Positions 24,524 to 32,370 of a DNA stretch of 34,878 nt are shown here, one piece after another. The stretch comes from Nostoc punctiforme NIES-2108. Its GTDB lineage: Bacteria; Cyanobacteriota; Cyanobacteriia; Cyanobacteriales; Nostocaceae. The notes under the pieces are model-generated. The model was given only the letters and a program-made list of their open reading frames with translations. It did no database searches and had not been told where the DNA came from. The stretch lies in contig LXQE01000153.1 in the NCBI GenBank assembly GCA_003326195.1, forward strand, positions 877 through 35,754. The letters run 5' to 3'. Made by a program: the position numbers and the translations under genes. Within the stretch, counting starts at the first letter, position 1; every line of letters begins with the position of its first letter.

Positions 24524-25191
24524 TTACTCATCTAAACGCTGTGCGATCGCATTCAGCAACTCCTCAAAGTCTGATTCGCTGTGAATATCAGGGGTAAGCG
24601 TGTTCATATCTTTTAGCAGGTTAGTCAGTTCCGCGATCGTGTTGCGAATCTCGGTGTATTGGTCAATTTCTTCACGAAATCCCTGTCAATTAGCTACACC
24701 AACTTCTTTCATAGCTTCGTCTAATTCTTTAATTTCGTCTTCCCAATGCTTAATATATTTAAGTCTTGCAACAGCCTTATAAATTTGGGCATCCGCTAAC
24801 ACAATCGGGAAAATCTGATTATAAAACTCTCCATTTTTAGCAATTTGCACTAGCTCAAACATGCAATTGGGAGATTTTAAATACTTGTCACTAATAACAG
24901 CGATCGCATCGCACATTTACCGCGTCCAATCCGTTCCATGAAAGCTTTAATCAGTCCTTTGTAGCCCAAATCGCGTTTATCGCGGATGATTTTGATTCCT
25001 TTTGCCTGGAAAGTCCCATCTAGTTTATTGACAAATTGCTCACTTTCTCCGCCCCAAGCATAAGAGATGAAAATTTCCTTCTCGAATTCCATTGCAGATT
25101 GACTATTGATAATGGGTTTTTCTTCTTGATTGCTATCTCCTAGCCGATGTGTCAATGATTCATCTCGCTTTCGTTCCAGTTCATTTTGCAA
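24524..25191 (-). pseudogene. TIR-domain protein gene, disrupted
   Basis: Three reading-frame pieces line up as one gene. 25191-24913: about 93 residues with a TIR start (EIFISYAWGGESEQFVNKLD, IIRDKRDLGYKGLIKAFM, ERIGRGKC). There the sequence GCGATGCGATCGC (24900-24912 on the plus strand) holds a 5-bp GCGAT duplication that shifts the frame. The next frame continues AIAVISDKYLKSPNCMFELV to TGA at 24686-24688. After that TGA the same frame goes on as QGFREEIDQYTEIRNTIAEL to TAA at 24524. Upstream of 25191 the frame also reads LYSNLKYDVIWSLPAQLQ without any start codon. Intact TIR proteins of bacteria are often NADases or signalling modules of defence systems. This copy is dead unless the lesions are sequencing errors. 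Confidence 0.82.
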
Positions 25192-25307
25192 CTGTGCTGG
25201 CAGACTCCAGATGACATCATATTTGAGGTTAGAGTATAGTTTTAGACGACATCAATTTTTAAAATGATGTTTATACTTAGAACTCAATAAATGAAAGCAG
25301 GTGCATA

Positions 25308-26201
25308 ATGAAACTACAAGATTTCTTGGGAAAAGATGAGAAATGGTCATTTGATGCGATCGCAGAAGATGCAGACTTAGCTCGTCAGATTCAGATATTG
25401 TTAAACGGCTTAGGTTTGCTGGAACCTCCAGCCGATGGTAAATTTGGTCCTGTTTCTGTGATAGCTCTCAAAAAATTTCAAGAATTAATAAAGACTGAAG
25501 AGAGTGGCTTTTTAGGAGCAGTCACAGCCAAAAAACTAATTGAAACCAAAATAGACGATCTTCCTAAACCCCCCTTAAAACTAGGCAATGACATCGCTAG
25601 TAAGATTGTGAAATACATGCTATCCAAAGGTTATCAGGTATTTACCAATCCCAAAGAATACAACATTGTTTATGTAGAGGGCATAGATGCAGACTGGACT
25701 CTCAACAGTGATACACCCAATCAATTTAACGATCGCCGGATTGTGATTGAAGTAGTAAATAGTATTCCCAAAATCGTAGATCACTGGGAAGCTACTACAG
25801 AACCAGGGAGGTACTACACTTACAATCCGATGAATCCCAAAGGAGCAGCTAGGATTCAGTTTGGACAATACAAAGCTTGGGCTGTTGGTACTCACGGCAC
25901 AGCCGAACCTCATGAAGCGTTAGTGCAAGTTGGAGATATAACTGTTTGTAGAGATTTCAATAAAGATTTTACACGAACTGGCGACAAACTTGATACAGGT
26001 GATAATTTTTACGTTAATCAACATTACGGCTTTGATTTCCCCCGGAATGATATTCGCCTTGCTAGCGCGGGTTGTTTAGTGGGACGTACCCGTGAGGGAC
26101 ATAGAGAGTTTATGGCAATTATTAAACAAGACCGCCGTTATGTGGCTAATCGCAAATATACTTTTTACACTACTGTGATTCCTGGAGATGATTTACTGTA
26201 A
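25308..26201 (+). CDS. Peptidoglycan-binding protein with a His/SAGC domain (L,D-transpeptidase-like?)
   Basis: 297 residues. The N-terminal part (about 18-80) is a PG_binding_1 domain: ARQIQILLNGLGLLEPPADG, KFGPVSVIALKKFQE, FLGAVTAKKL. The C-terminal part (about 95-297) is a separate conserved domain. It contains NQHYGFDFPRNDIRLASAGC, so H239, S253 and C256 are placed like the catalytic His and S-x-G-C of YkuD L,D-transpeptidases; the match beyond this motif is weak. There is no signal peptide, which is odd for a cell-wall enzyme and would fit a lysis-type or non-classically exported protein. AGGTG stands 6 bases before the ATG. It is divergent from the TIR pseudogene and convergent with hemJ. 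Function uncertain. Confidence 0.75.
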   Translation: MKLQDFLGKDEKWSFDAIAEDADLARQIQILLNGLGLLEPPADGKFGPVSVIALKKFQELIKTEESGFLGAVTAKKLIETKIDDLPKPPLKLGNDIASKIVKYMLSKGYQVFTNPKEYNIVYVEGIDADWTLNSDTPNQFNDRRIVIEVVNSIPKIVDHWEATTEPGRYYTYNPMNPKGAARIQFGQYKAWAVGTHGTAEPHEALVQVGDITVCRDFNKDFTRTGDKLDTGDNFYVNQHYGFDFPRNDIRLASAGCLVGRTREGHREFMAIIKQDRRYVANRKYTFYTTVIPGDDLL

Positions 26202-26321
26202 AGTTTCCAGGATGAAGTAATAGTTAATTGGTAGTACTTGTTGTTGTGATGCAACGTGTAGTAGAGGCGCATAGTTCATTGGTGTAAACTTAAGCTCAAA
26301 CACATGTACCACATACGCTTT

Positions 26322-26362
26322 ACCCCACCCCAGTTTTGGCTTTAGACAAAACGGGGTGGGGT
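26322..26362. terminator. Stem-loop between convergent genes
   Basis: ACCCCACCCCAGTTTTG (26322-26338) pairs with CAAAACGGGGTGGGGT (26347-26362) with one bulged A. It lies between the convergent peptidoglycan-binding and hemJ genes and probably stops transcription from one or both, although there is no T run. Confidence 0.55.
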
Positions 26363-26399
26363 GATGCGGTGAGTAACCGTAAGTGAATGAACTCAATGT

Positions 26400-26981
26400 C
26401 TAACTTTGCTCTTGTGGTTGCCCTATTTGTGCCGTCAATTTCTCTTTATCCAGCCTGCGTTTTTTGGCGTAAAGTTGAATAGTGACTGCCATCAAAATAA
26501 TCATAGCGAAAATAGCCCAAGCAGCGATATCTGTAGGGAGATTATTCTTAAACACAGCCAGCAACACGATCGCTACTAACATAACTGTAGGCGCTTCATT
26601 TAAAGCACGTAATTGCTGACCACTCCAGCGACATTCATCTACTGCTAATTTCTTCATCAGCCGAGCGCAGTAATGATGATAGCCAATTAAAATAGCCACA
26701 AACAGCAGTTTGATATGCAACCAACCCTCTTTTAAAATATCCGGTTCAGTGCTTACTAAACCAATGGCCATTGCGATCGTCACAAACATTCCTGGGTTAG
26801 TGATGATAGAGTAAAGGCGCTTTTCCATAATTTGATACTGATTTTTCAGTATCGTTCGTGCTGGTTCAGGTTCAACGTTCGCTTCAACGTGATAGATAAA
26901 AAGACGTACTAAGTAAAATAAACCAGCGAACCAAACTACAAATCCGACAATATGAAAGGCTTTAAACCATGAATAAGCCAC
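26400..26981 (-). CDS. hemJ: Protoporphyrinogen IX oxidase HemJ
   Basis: 193 residues, four to five membrane spans (about 5-28, 58-75, 87-103, 128-145, 150-168). GTG at 26981 is the start, with AAGGAG 10 bases upstream. Family residues are present: H10 in SWFKAFHIVGFVVWFAG, NPGMF in the second span, WLHIKLLFVA, and RALNEAPTVML. HemJ replaces HemY/HemG in most cyanobacteria and oxidises protoporphyrinogen IX to protoporphyrin IX, the last common step of haem and chlorophyll synthesis, in the membrane. It is a single gene here, not adjacent to other tetrapyrrole genes. Confidence 0.92.
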   Translation of the reverse strand: MAYSWFKAFHIVGFVVWFAGLFYLVRLFIYHVEANVEPEPARTILKNQYQIMEKRLYSIITNPGMFVTIAMAIGLVSTEPDILKEGWLHIKLLFVAILIGYHHYCARLMKKLAVDECRWSGQQLRALNEAPTVMLVAIVLLAVFKNNLPTDIAAWAIFAMIILMAVTIQLYAKKRRLDKEKLTAQIGQPQEQS

Positions 26982-27283
26982 GAATCATAATCTCCTTTAC
27001 TTGTGGTTGCGATCCATTTTTAATGGTAATAAAAAGTAGTCAGTAGCCAGAATTCAGAATTCAGAATATTCCACCTATTAAAGGATGGAGTTTTAAGAAT
27101 AAATAACATTTGAATTCTGCCACTCAATCTTCCATTTAATGAACTACAGTGATGATTTTGCATCCTCTACTAATTGATTCTGACTCCTGTTAGCGGTAGC
27201 GAAGCGTTTAGCCCATTCTGAATTCTGACTCCTGAATCCTGACATCCATTTTTATAATATCGATTTTTGCCAAAGCTATATTG
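26982..27283. other. Gene-free stretch between hemJ and the next gene
   Basis: 302 bases of repetitive low-complexity sequence: GAATTCAGAATTCAGAAT (27051-27068), GAATTCTGACTCCTGAATCC (27220-27239) and GTTAGCGGTAGCGAAGCG (27189-27206), the last a common Nostoc dispersed repeat. No gene seen. Confidence 0.5.
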
Positions 27284-28135
27284 TCAATGAACATCTTTAC
27301 GACGTACAAAGGGTAAAAGGTCTTCCAAAATCGCCTCGTGGTAATGTTCTTGAGGATAATGTCCGACGTTATTAAGTTTTATTAATTCAGTATTTGGTAC
27401 GGAATTGGCAAAGTTTTCGGCAATATCTACAGGTAGCCAAGGGTCAATCATACCCCATTGAATCAGAATTGGTTGTTGCCATTCTTTAAAGCCAGTTTGT
27501 ATTTCTGTCATGGCTGAATCAAGCTGTAAATTGCGAATACTTGCTAAGAGACTTCGACCAGATGAAGAACTTTTTAAAAATGGTTTTCGATAAATATCTA
27601 AATCCTTATCTCCGATGCGATAACGGCTTCCGCCTTCTAGCGTCCGATCAACTAATAAGGGGTCTTGGGTCATAACTTCACCTGCTAAAGGTAAACCCAT
27701 TTGTTTAATTTTCCAGGGTAATTTAGCAGATGTTGAAATTGGTGTATTTAAAATAGCTAAATTAGCAATTTGTTCTGGATGACGCAAAGCATATTGTAGT
27801 CCTACAGAACCTAAAAAACCTTGGACAACTAAAGAAAAATGTTCAAGTTCTAGGGCTTTAACAAATCCTTCTAAAGCTGTGATAAAAGCATCGGGAGTGT
27901 AAGCAAAATCTCGTTTTTCTGGTTTAGCAGAAAAGCCGTAACCAATCCAATCTGGAGCGATCGCTCTTGTCCCCTGATTCGCCAACGCAGGTATAATATG
28001 ACGCCAACTATAACTTTGTGAAACTAAGCCGTGTAGCAACAACACAGGCGCTAAGTCACTTCTGCCGATTGGTAAAGATTCCCGATAAAACCATTCCAGT
28101 GAATCTACATTGATTTTATGTTCTGTTATTGACAC
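27284..28135 (-). CDS. Alpha/beta-hydrolase fold protein lacking the usual nucleophile
   Basis: 283 residues from GTG 28135, with AGGA 7 bases upstream. It resembles the haloalkane dehalogenase group: oxyanion loop LLLHGLVSQSYSWRHIIPAL, PDWIGYGFSAKP, acid in WGMIDPWLPVD and His in NVGHYPQEHYHEAI. At the nucleophile elbow the sequence is SLVVQGFLGSVGLQ, where dehalogenases have VVQDWGG and serine enzymes GxSxG; residue G106 takes the nucleophile position. Either it is not a hydrolase (for instance a binding or scaffold protein) or another residue is used. The VVQG(F/Y)LGS form seems conserved in cyanobacterial relatives I know of, so this is unlikely to be a local mutation. Substrate unknown. 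Confidence 0.85.
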   Translation of the reverse strand: MSITEHKINVDSLEWFYRESLPIGRSDLAPVLLLHGLVSQSYSWRHIIPALANQGTRAIAPDWIGYGFSAKPEKRDFAYTPDAFITALEGFVKALELEHFSLVVQGFLGSVGLQYALRHPEQIANLAILNTPISTSAKLPWKIKQMGLPLAGEVMTQDPLLVDRTLEGGSRYRIGDKDLDIYRKPFLKSSSSGRSLLASIRNLQLDSAMTEIQTGFKEWQQPILIQWGMIDPWLPVDIAENFANSVPNTELIKLNNVGHYPQEHYHEAILEDLLPFVRRKDVH

Positions 28136-28150
28136 GTTATTTTCCTATAT

Positions 28151-28206
28151 TGGGCATTGGGAATTGGGCATGGGGCATTGGGCATTGGGCATGGGGCATT
28201 GGGCAT
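28151..28206. repeat. Heptanucleotide tandem repeat (TGGGCAT)x8
   Basis: Eight head-to-tail 7-mers (TGGGCAT with GGGGCAT and TGGGAAT variants), the reverse complement of the heptamer at 346-394. It lies in the short gap upstream of the alpha/beta-fold gene and is followed by a pyrimidine-rich CCCCTGCT run (28226-28262) that reaches the oxidase stop codon. Confidence 0.93.
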
Positions 28207-28259
28207 TAGTTATTCTTTCTTCCCGCGCTCCCCCTGCTTCCCCTGCTCCCCCTGCTCCC

Positions 28260-29396
28260 TCATCCCCCCATTCCCTGAGAAATAATCATCTCACGAATCG
28301 CATAAGCTGTAGCGGGTGCTAGTAAAACGCCGTTGCGATAGTGTCCGGTAGCTAGGAGGACGTTACTAAATCCTGGCAACTTACCAATAACTGGGGCTGG
28401 TCGTCCTTCAGGGCGGGGACGTAACCCTGACCAAGTGCGGATAATTTTTGCTGTGGCTAATTCTGGGCAAAATGCGATCGCTTGTTCTCTAACAGATTCC
28501 AGAAGTTCTTGATTTGGCGGTATCTCATCGCCATTGCTGGGAAATTCCACTGTTGCGCCTACCCAATAATCTCCACCGCCCACAGGAACAATATGAACAT
28601 CATTACCCGTTATCGCGGGCTGGAAGTCGGGATTGCCTAATGGATGCCCCACACGCATGTGCAACGCTTGCCCAAGTACAGGGCGGATATCAATTATCTG
28701 ATTTAATTTTGCCGTCAGTGGTGTAGAACCTAACCCTGCTGCGACTACAAACCAATCAGCGGCTATTTTTCCTTCTGTAGTCTCAAGTTGATTGCAAAAT
28801 TGGGGGGAAGATTCAGGTGTTGAGGTTGGGGCATCCAAAACAGTCACGCCAAATTTGAAAGTTACACCATTTTGCTGGGCAGCCTTAACTAAAGCTAACG
28901 TCAGGGCAGTTGGATCGATCTGGCGATCTTGCGGAGAATAGACAGCGCCAGTAACTTTTTCGCGTAGGTGCAGCCCGTCGTAGACATCGACTTGAGGACA
29001 AATATTCTGGAGTTTAGCCATGTCCCAAATTTCTAAATTCCAGCCTTGAGAGTGGCGAACTTCTACTAGTTTTTCCCATACTGACATCCCCTCTAGAGAG
29101 GAATCAGACAAAAGCATGAGAATTCCCTGACGATTAAAAGGGATTTTGCGACCTGTTAAAGCTTCTAGTTCAGGAATCAAGGTTTCATAGCGTTGGATGC
29201 TGGTTTGTCGCATCTGCCAAGCTTTGCCCTTGATTTTTTGGCTGATTACGCCCATCAAAACACCAAGTGCAGCGCCCGTGGAAGCTTGGGCTGGTGGTTG
29301 GCGATCGCAAACTGTAATTTTCAGCCCTTTTACTAGACTCAGTTCGTAAGCGATCGCAGCCCCAATCACACCACAACCGATAATAACTACATTCAT
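28260..29396 (-). CDS. FAD-dependent amino-acid oxidase (ThiO/glycine oxidase-like)
   Basis: 378 residues, DAO family. The N-terminus MNVVIIGCGVIGAAIAYEL is the Rossmann GxGxxG FAD loop (G7, G9, G12). ASTGAALGVLMG, DPTALTLALVKAAQQNGVTF and AADWFVVAAGLGS follow in the normal order. The C-terminal TWSGLRPRPEGRPAPVIGKL and GHYRNGVLLAPATA match ThiO, which oxidises glycine to iminoglycine for thiazole synthesis. In Nostoc-type cyanobacteria ThiO is frequently fused to ThiG, and no ThiG domain is attached or adjacent here, so it may instead be a second D-amino-acid/glycine oxidase. It is cytosolic and on the same strand as psbQ upstream. Confidence 0.85.
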   Translation of the reverse strand: MNVVIIGCGVIGAAIAYELSLVKGLKITVCDRQPPAQASTGAALGVLMGVISQKIKGKAWQMRQTSIQRYETLIPELEALTGRKIPFNRQGILMLLSDSSLEGMSVWEKLVEVRHSQGWNLEIWDMAKLQNICPQVDVYDGLHLREKVTGAVYSPQDRQIDPTALTLALVKAAQQNGVTFKFGVTVLDAPTSTPESSPQFCNQLETTEGKIAADWFVVAAGLGSTPLTAKLNQIIDIRPVLGQALHMRVGHPLGNPDFQPAITGNDVHIVPVGGGDYWVGATVEFPSNGDEIPPNQELLESVREQAIAFCPELATAKIIRTWSGLRPRPEGRPAPVIGKLPGFSNVLLATGHYRNGVLLAPATAYAIREMIISQGMGG

Positions 29397-29451
29397 GATT
29401 TCTGCTTAAAGTGAGGAGTTAGAAGTGAGAAGTTAAAAATTCTTAATTCTT

Positions 29452-29514
29452 AACTCCTAACTCCTAACTCTTAACTCCTAACTCTTAACTCCTAACTCTT
29501 AACTCCTAACTCTC
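29452..29514. repeat. Heptanucleotide tandem repeat (AACTCYT)x9
   Basis: Nine head-to-tail 7-mers alternating AACTCCT and AACTCTT. The last copies overlap the 3' end of psbQ: the stop codon TAG (29506-29508) lies within the array. Confidence 0.93.
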
Positions 29515-29961
29515 TTCTGTTTTCGGAAGCAGTTGGAGAAATTTGTCAATCTCTGCGAAAGCAGCTTGGGATTGGTTCAAGGCAACTAGAGGATTGCCAG
29601 CACTAGTAGCTTTATCGAGTTTAACCAGGTCTTTAAAAAAATCTCGCGTTATTTGACGTGCTGTGGGTTGGTCTTTGGGTAGAAGGTTAGGAGTGACATA
29701 AGTCAGATTCAGCTTTGCTTCTGTTATGGGTCCATGTATAAAGTTACGCACATTGATCCAATCACCTTTTTTAATCAGGGTTGTCAACTCTTCTGAACGA
29801 TCGCGCACAGCCTGAATTTCAGGAACATAAGCCTGAATTTTTTCAAGTTGTACTGCTGTGTAAGTCGGAGGTGCCACCGCAACACCAGGGCCACCACAAC
29901 TAATCAGGAATGTGGCCAATAGTACTAGGAAAAATGAAAAAATCGAGCGTTGACGCACCAT
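29506..29961 (-). CDS. psbQ: Photosystem II protein PsbQ, lipoprotein (CyanoQ)
   Basis: 151 residues. The N-terminus MVRQRSIFSFFLVLLATFLI ends in the lipobox LISC (Cys about 22), so the mature protein is lipid-anchored on the lumenal side of thylakoids. The remainder is a four-helix bundle: LEKIQAYVPEIQAVRDRSEE, LTTLIKKGDWINVRNFIHGP, MTY-type helix about residues 75-85, and AFAEIDKFLQLLP. GDWxxxRNFIHGP is the family's signature. CyanoQ stabilises the oxygen-evolving complex. The last codons and stop are within a heptamer array. Identity is confident. Confidence 0.93.
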   Translation of the reverse strand: MVRQRSIFSFFLVLLATFLISCGGPGVAVAPPTYTAVQLEKIQAYVPEIQAVRDRSEELTTLIKKGDWINVRNFIHGPITEAKLNLTYVTPNLLPKDQPTARQITRDFFKDLVKLDKATSAGNPLVALNQSQAAFAEIDKFLQLLPKTEES

Positions 29962-30473
29962 ATATTCAACTTAATTGCTTTTGGTTTACCGATTCACAGT
30001 GTCATTTTAGATCGCTAGCGCAGTCAATCGTTCTTGTCAGCCAAGGATTTTGCAGAAAATCTTGATATTTTCTCCAAAGAGCAGAGTTCCATCTGCTTTT
30101 GAGTAATTTTTAAGTACAATTACTTAATAGGTGTTAGGCAGTCCCAACAAGAAGCGATTTTTGGTTTCTGTTAGTAACTGAACGTGAGTTAGATGAACCT
30201 CTCCCTCCCAGCCTCCCTCTCCGAAACTGAAAGGGAGGAGCAAGGAAAAATTCAGCTTTTTGCTCCCCTCTCCGTGTCGGAGAGGGGCTGCTCTTGAGAG
30301 GTCAAATAAAACTTGTCGAACTCACGTTAACTGATATTGTTAGGGAAATATGATTTAGAGTTGCTAAATATCAAAGCTATTGATAAGCTGAAACACCAAT
30401 AGCATAAGCCTTCTGGCGGTTTTTCTGTCTTCACATCCTTGAAGATGCCGACGCGATATAGGAGTGTTTTTTA
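29962..30473. repeat. Gene-free stretch with a dispersed hairpin element
   Basis: 512 bases. 29962-30180 is AT-rich and contains the psbQ promoter side. 30195-30333 is a CCTCTCC/GGAGAGG hairpin element (CCTCTCCGTGTCGGAGAGG, 30266-30285) whose flank TTGTCGAACTCACGTTAA matches TTGTAGAACTCACATTAA at 6931-6948. No gene is seen. AGGAG (30461-30465) is the ribosome binding site of the next gene. Confidence 0.6.
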
Positions 30474-30902
30474 GTGAACGCAGCTGAACAGGCAACGAAC
30501 CTTGAACTCGCCAGCAACATAGCTACGGTAGTTAATTTGTTCAAATTCGAGTTTCCTGATGCCAAATCCGATCTCAAACCCTGGAAAAATGACCCGGAAA
30601 CTAGGGAGTTAGTCGATCCAGATTCTATAGATATTGGCTTTCACTTTCCTGGTATTAGCAAATCTTGGCGAAGTCGTAGTATTTTAATTCAAATCCGATT
30701 TTATCAAGATCCCATCAATAATTCCCGGCGTGCGATCGGTGTCGAGGTAGCTGGATTCGATCATCGCGGTGAAGCGTGGCGACTTTCTACGGTAGAAAAC
30801 TGGAATGTTGTCGGCGCATCTTCGCCTTCTGGTGAAATCGAGGATAAGCTCAAACAGATTTGCCGACAGATTTTAGAAGTTTTTAATAAAGCAAGTGAAT
30901 GA
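30474..30902 (+). CDS. Hypothetical protein, 142 residues
   Basis: Starts with GTG at 30474; AGGAG 8 bases upstream. It has an N-terminal helix (NAAEQATNLELASNIATVVN), a middle beta-rich part (SIDIGFHFPGISKSWRSRSI, LIQIRFYQDP) and a second sheet (RAIGVEVAGFDHRGEAWRLS), ending with a helix (EDKLKQICRQILEVFNKASE). Soluble, no signal peptide or membrane span. I do not recognise the family. The alternation of RSRSILIQIRFY and AIGVEVAGFDHRGEAWRL suggests a small alpha/beta fold like a SRPBCC- or chaperone-type domain, but that is only an impression. It lies 218 bases upstream of the lipase-like gene, on the same strand, with repeats between. Confidence 0.7.
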   Translation: MNAAEQATNLELASNIATVVNLFKFEFPDAKSDLKPWKNDPETRELVDPDSIDIGFHFPGISKSWRSRSILIQIRFYQDPINNSRRAIGVEVAGFDHRGEAWRLSTVENWNVVGASSPSGEIEDKLKQICRQILEVFNKASE

Positions 30903-30949
30903 AATCAACTTGTGTCAGAGAAAGTAACGCGATGTGCGACTTATTCTTC

Positions 30950-31112
30950 AAACCCCTCTCCAAACCTCTCCCCGAAGCGGAGAGAGGCTTTAAGTCTTGC
31001 TCCCCTTCCCTTGTAGGGAAGGGGTTGGGGATTAGGTTTGAGAGAAAGTTGCATACCGCGTAAAGTAGTAAGGAATAATACAGAGGAAAGCTTTGCGTAG
31101 GCGTAGCCAGCC
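30950..31112. repeat. Dispersed hairpin elements between two genes
   Basis: 30950-31040 contains CTCTCCCCGAAGCGGAGAG and CCCCTTCCCTTGTAGGGAAGGGG hairpins. 31091-31112 (GCGTAGGCGTAGCC) is a shorter copy of the GC-rich family found at 529-558. This repeat separates GAGGAAAG (31083-31090) from the ATG of the next gene by about 30 bases. Confidence 0.7.
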
Positions 31113-31120
31113 TTATCACA

Positions 31121-32296
31121 ATGACTACTGTAATATTTGTACATGGCACAGGCATTAGAGAACGAGAATATAACGAAACCTTTCAGATAATTGAGCAAAA
31201 GATTCACGCCCAACGTCCTGATATCAAAGTTTCTCCCTGCCTTTGGGGTGTATTAGGTGCAAAGTTCAATGATAATCGGGCATCAGTACCCTTGGAGAAT
31301 GCGACACTGGCTTTATCTCAAGGAGAAGAAGACGCAGAGATTGTACTGTGGGGGCAATTATACCGCGATCCTCTGTATGAATTACGGCTGTTGTCTTTGC
31401 AACCGATTCAGTCAGGAAATCCCTTTGGGGAAGAACCAGGGGATATTTTACAATCTCGTGTAGCGAGTTTCACTCCGGCATTGGAACTGCAAGCTACGTT
31501 GCAAGAGGCAGGAATTGCAGAGGTATTTGAGCCAGCACGAGAGGCGGTTATCCACAGTGAACCGTATGAACGGGCATTGCTCACAGTTTCCGAATCTGAT
31601 TTGAGTGAATATTATGCACCAATAGCTAGAGCAGTTGTAGCTCAAGCAATGTTTATTAGCGAACTGCAAGAAAAATTTCCCCCCATACTCACCGATGCCC
31701 AATTGCGAGATAAAGTTGTGGAATTGCTGACTCTGGCTTTGGGAGAGGCGGAGTTAGGATTGGGTGGCTGGTTATTAAAGCCATTTGTTGCACTAGCACA
31801 GCACGGCGGAACAAATTATGTCAGAGGAAACCGCCTTGAGTTAACTGATAAAATTTCGCCTATGCCTGGTGATATTTTGTTGTATCAGACGCGGGGTGAA
31901 AAAATTAGGGCGTTTATCCAGGAACAAATTGCCCAAGCAGAACCGCCGGTGGTTTTAATCGCCCATAGCTTGGGAGGCATCGCTTGTGTAGATTTGCTAG
32001 TGCAGCAGCAATTGTCTCAGGTGGAATTATTGGTAACAGTTGGTTCCCAAGCACCATTTTTATATGAGATTAACGCCCTCTACAGCTTAGAATATGGGCA
32101 GTTATTGCCAGAGCATTTCCCAGAATGGTTGAATATCTACGATTTACGGGATTTTCTCAGTTACGTGGGTAATAGAATTTTCCGCGATCGCGTGCAGGAT
32201 GTACCAGTGGATAGTAGACAACCATTTCCCCGTTCCCACGGTGCTTATTGGACAAATGCTAAAACCTGGGAGGCGATTATTTCGAGGTTGCCATAA
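31121..32296 (+). CDS. Lipase/esterase-like alpha/beta hydrolase
   Basis: 391 residues. The N-terminus TTVIFVHGTGIREREYNETF gives the first strand and oxyanion HGTG loop. The nucleophile elbow is VVLIAHSLGGIACVDLLV (S283), with D341 or D344 in NIYDLRDFLSYVG and H373 in PFPRSHGAYWTN completing a catalytic triad. A long helical insert of about 190 residues (about 65-260) separates loop and elbow, larger than in simple lipases and probably a lid or partner-binding region. No signal peptide. It is directly upstream of a caspase-NB-ARC-TPR gene, a configuration seen in bacterial conflict systems where esterases or lipases are the effectors. The start lacks a good ribosome binding site because a repeat lies immediately upstream. 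Confidence 0.82.
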   Translation: MTTVIFVHGTGIREREYNETFQIIEQKIHAQRPDIKVSPCLWGVLGAKFNDNRASVPLENATLALSQGEEDAEIVLWGQLYRDPLYELRLLSLQPIQSGNPFGEEPGDILQSRVASFTPALELQATLQEAGIAEVFEPAREAVIHSEPYERALLTVSESDLSEYYAPIARAVVAQAMFISELQEKFPPILTDAQLRDKVVELLTLALGEAELGLGGWLLKPFVALAQHGGTNYVRGNRLELTDKISPMPGDILLYQTRGEKIRAFIQEQIAQAEPPVVLIAHSLGGIACVDLLVQQQLSQVELLVTVGSQAPFLYEINALYSLEYGQLLPEHFPEWLNIYDLRDFLSYVGNRIFRDRVQDVPVDSRQPFPRSHGAYWTNAKTWEAIISRLP

Positions 32297-32370
32297 TGGT
32301 TTACTTTTTACGGTATCTAGAAAAACCCACTCCAAACCTCTTCCATACAAGGCTATGGTGTACAGACAAG

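Noticed and set aside
346..29514. Heptamer arrays as CRISPR-like arrays
   Set aside because: Units are 7 bp and contiguous with no spacers, and no cas genes are present.
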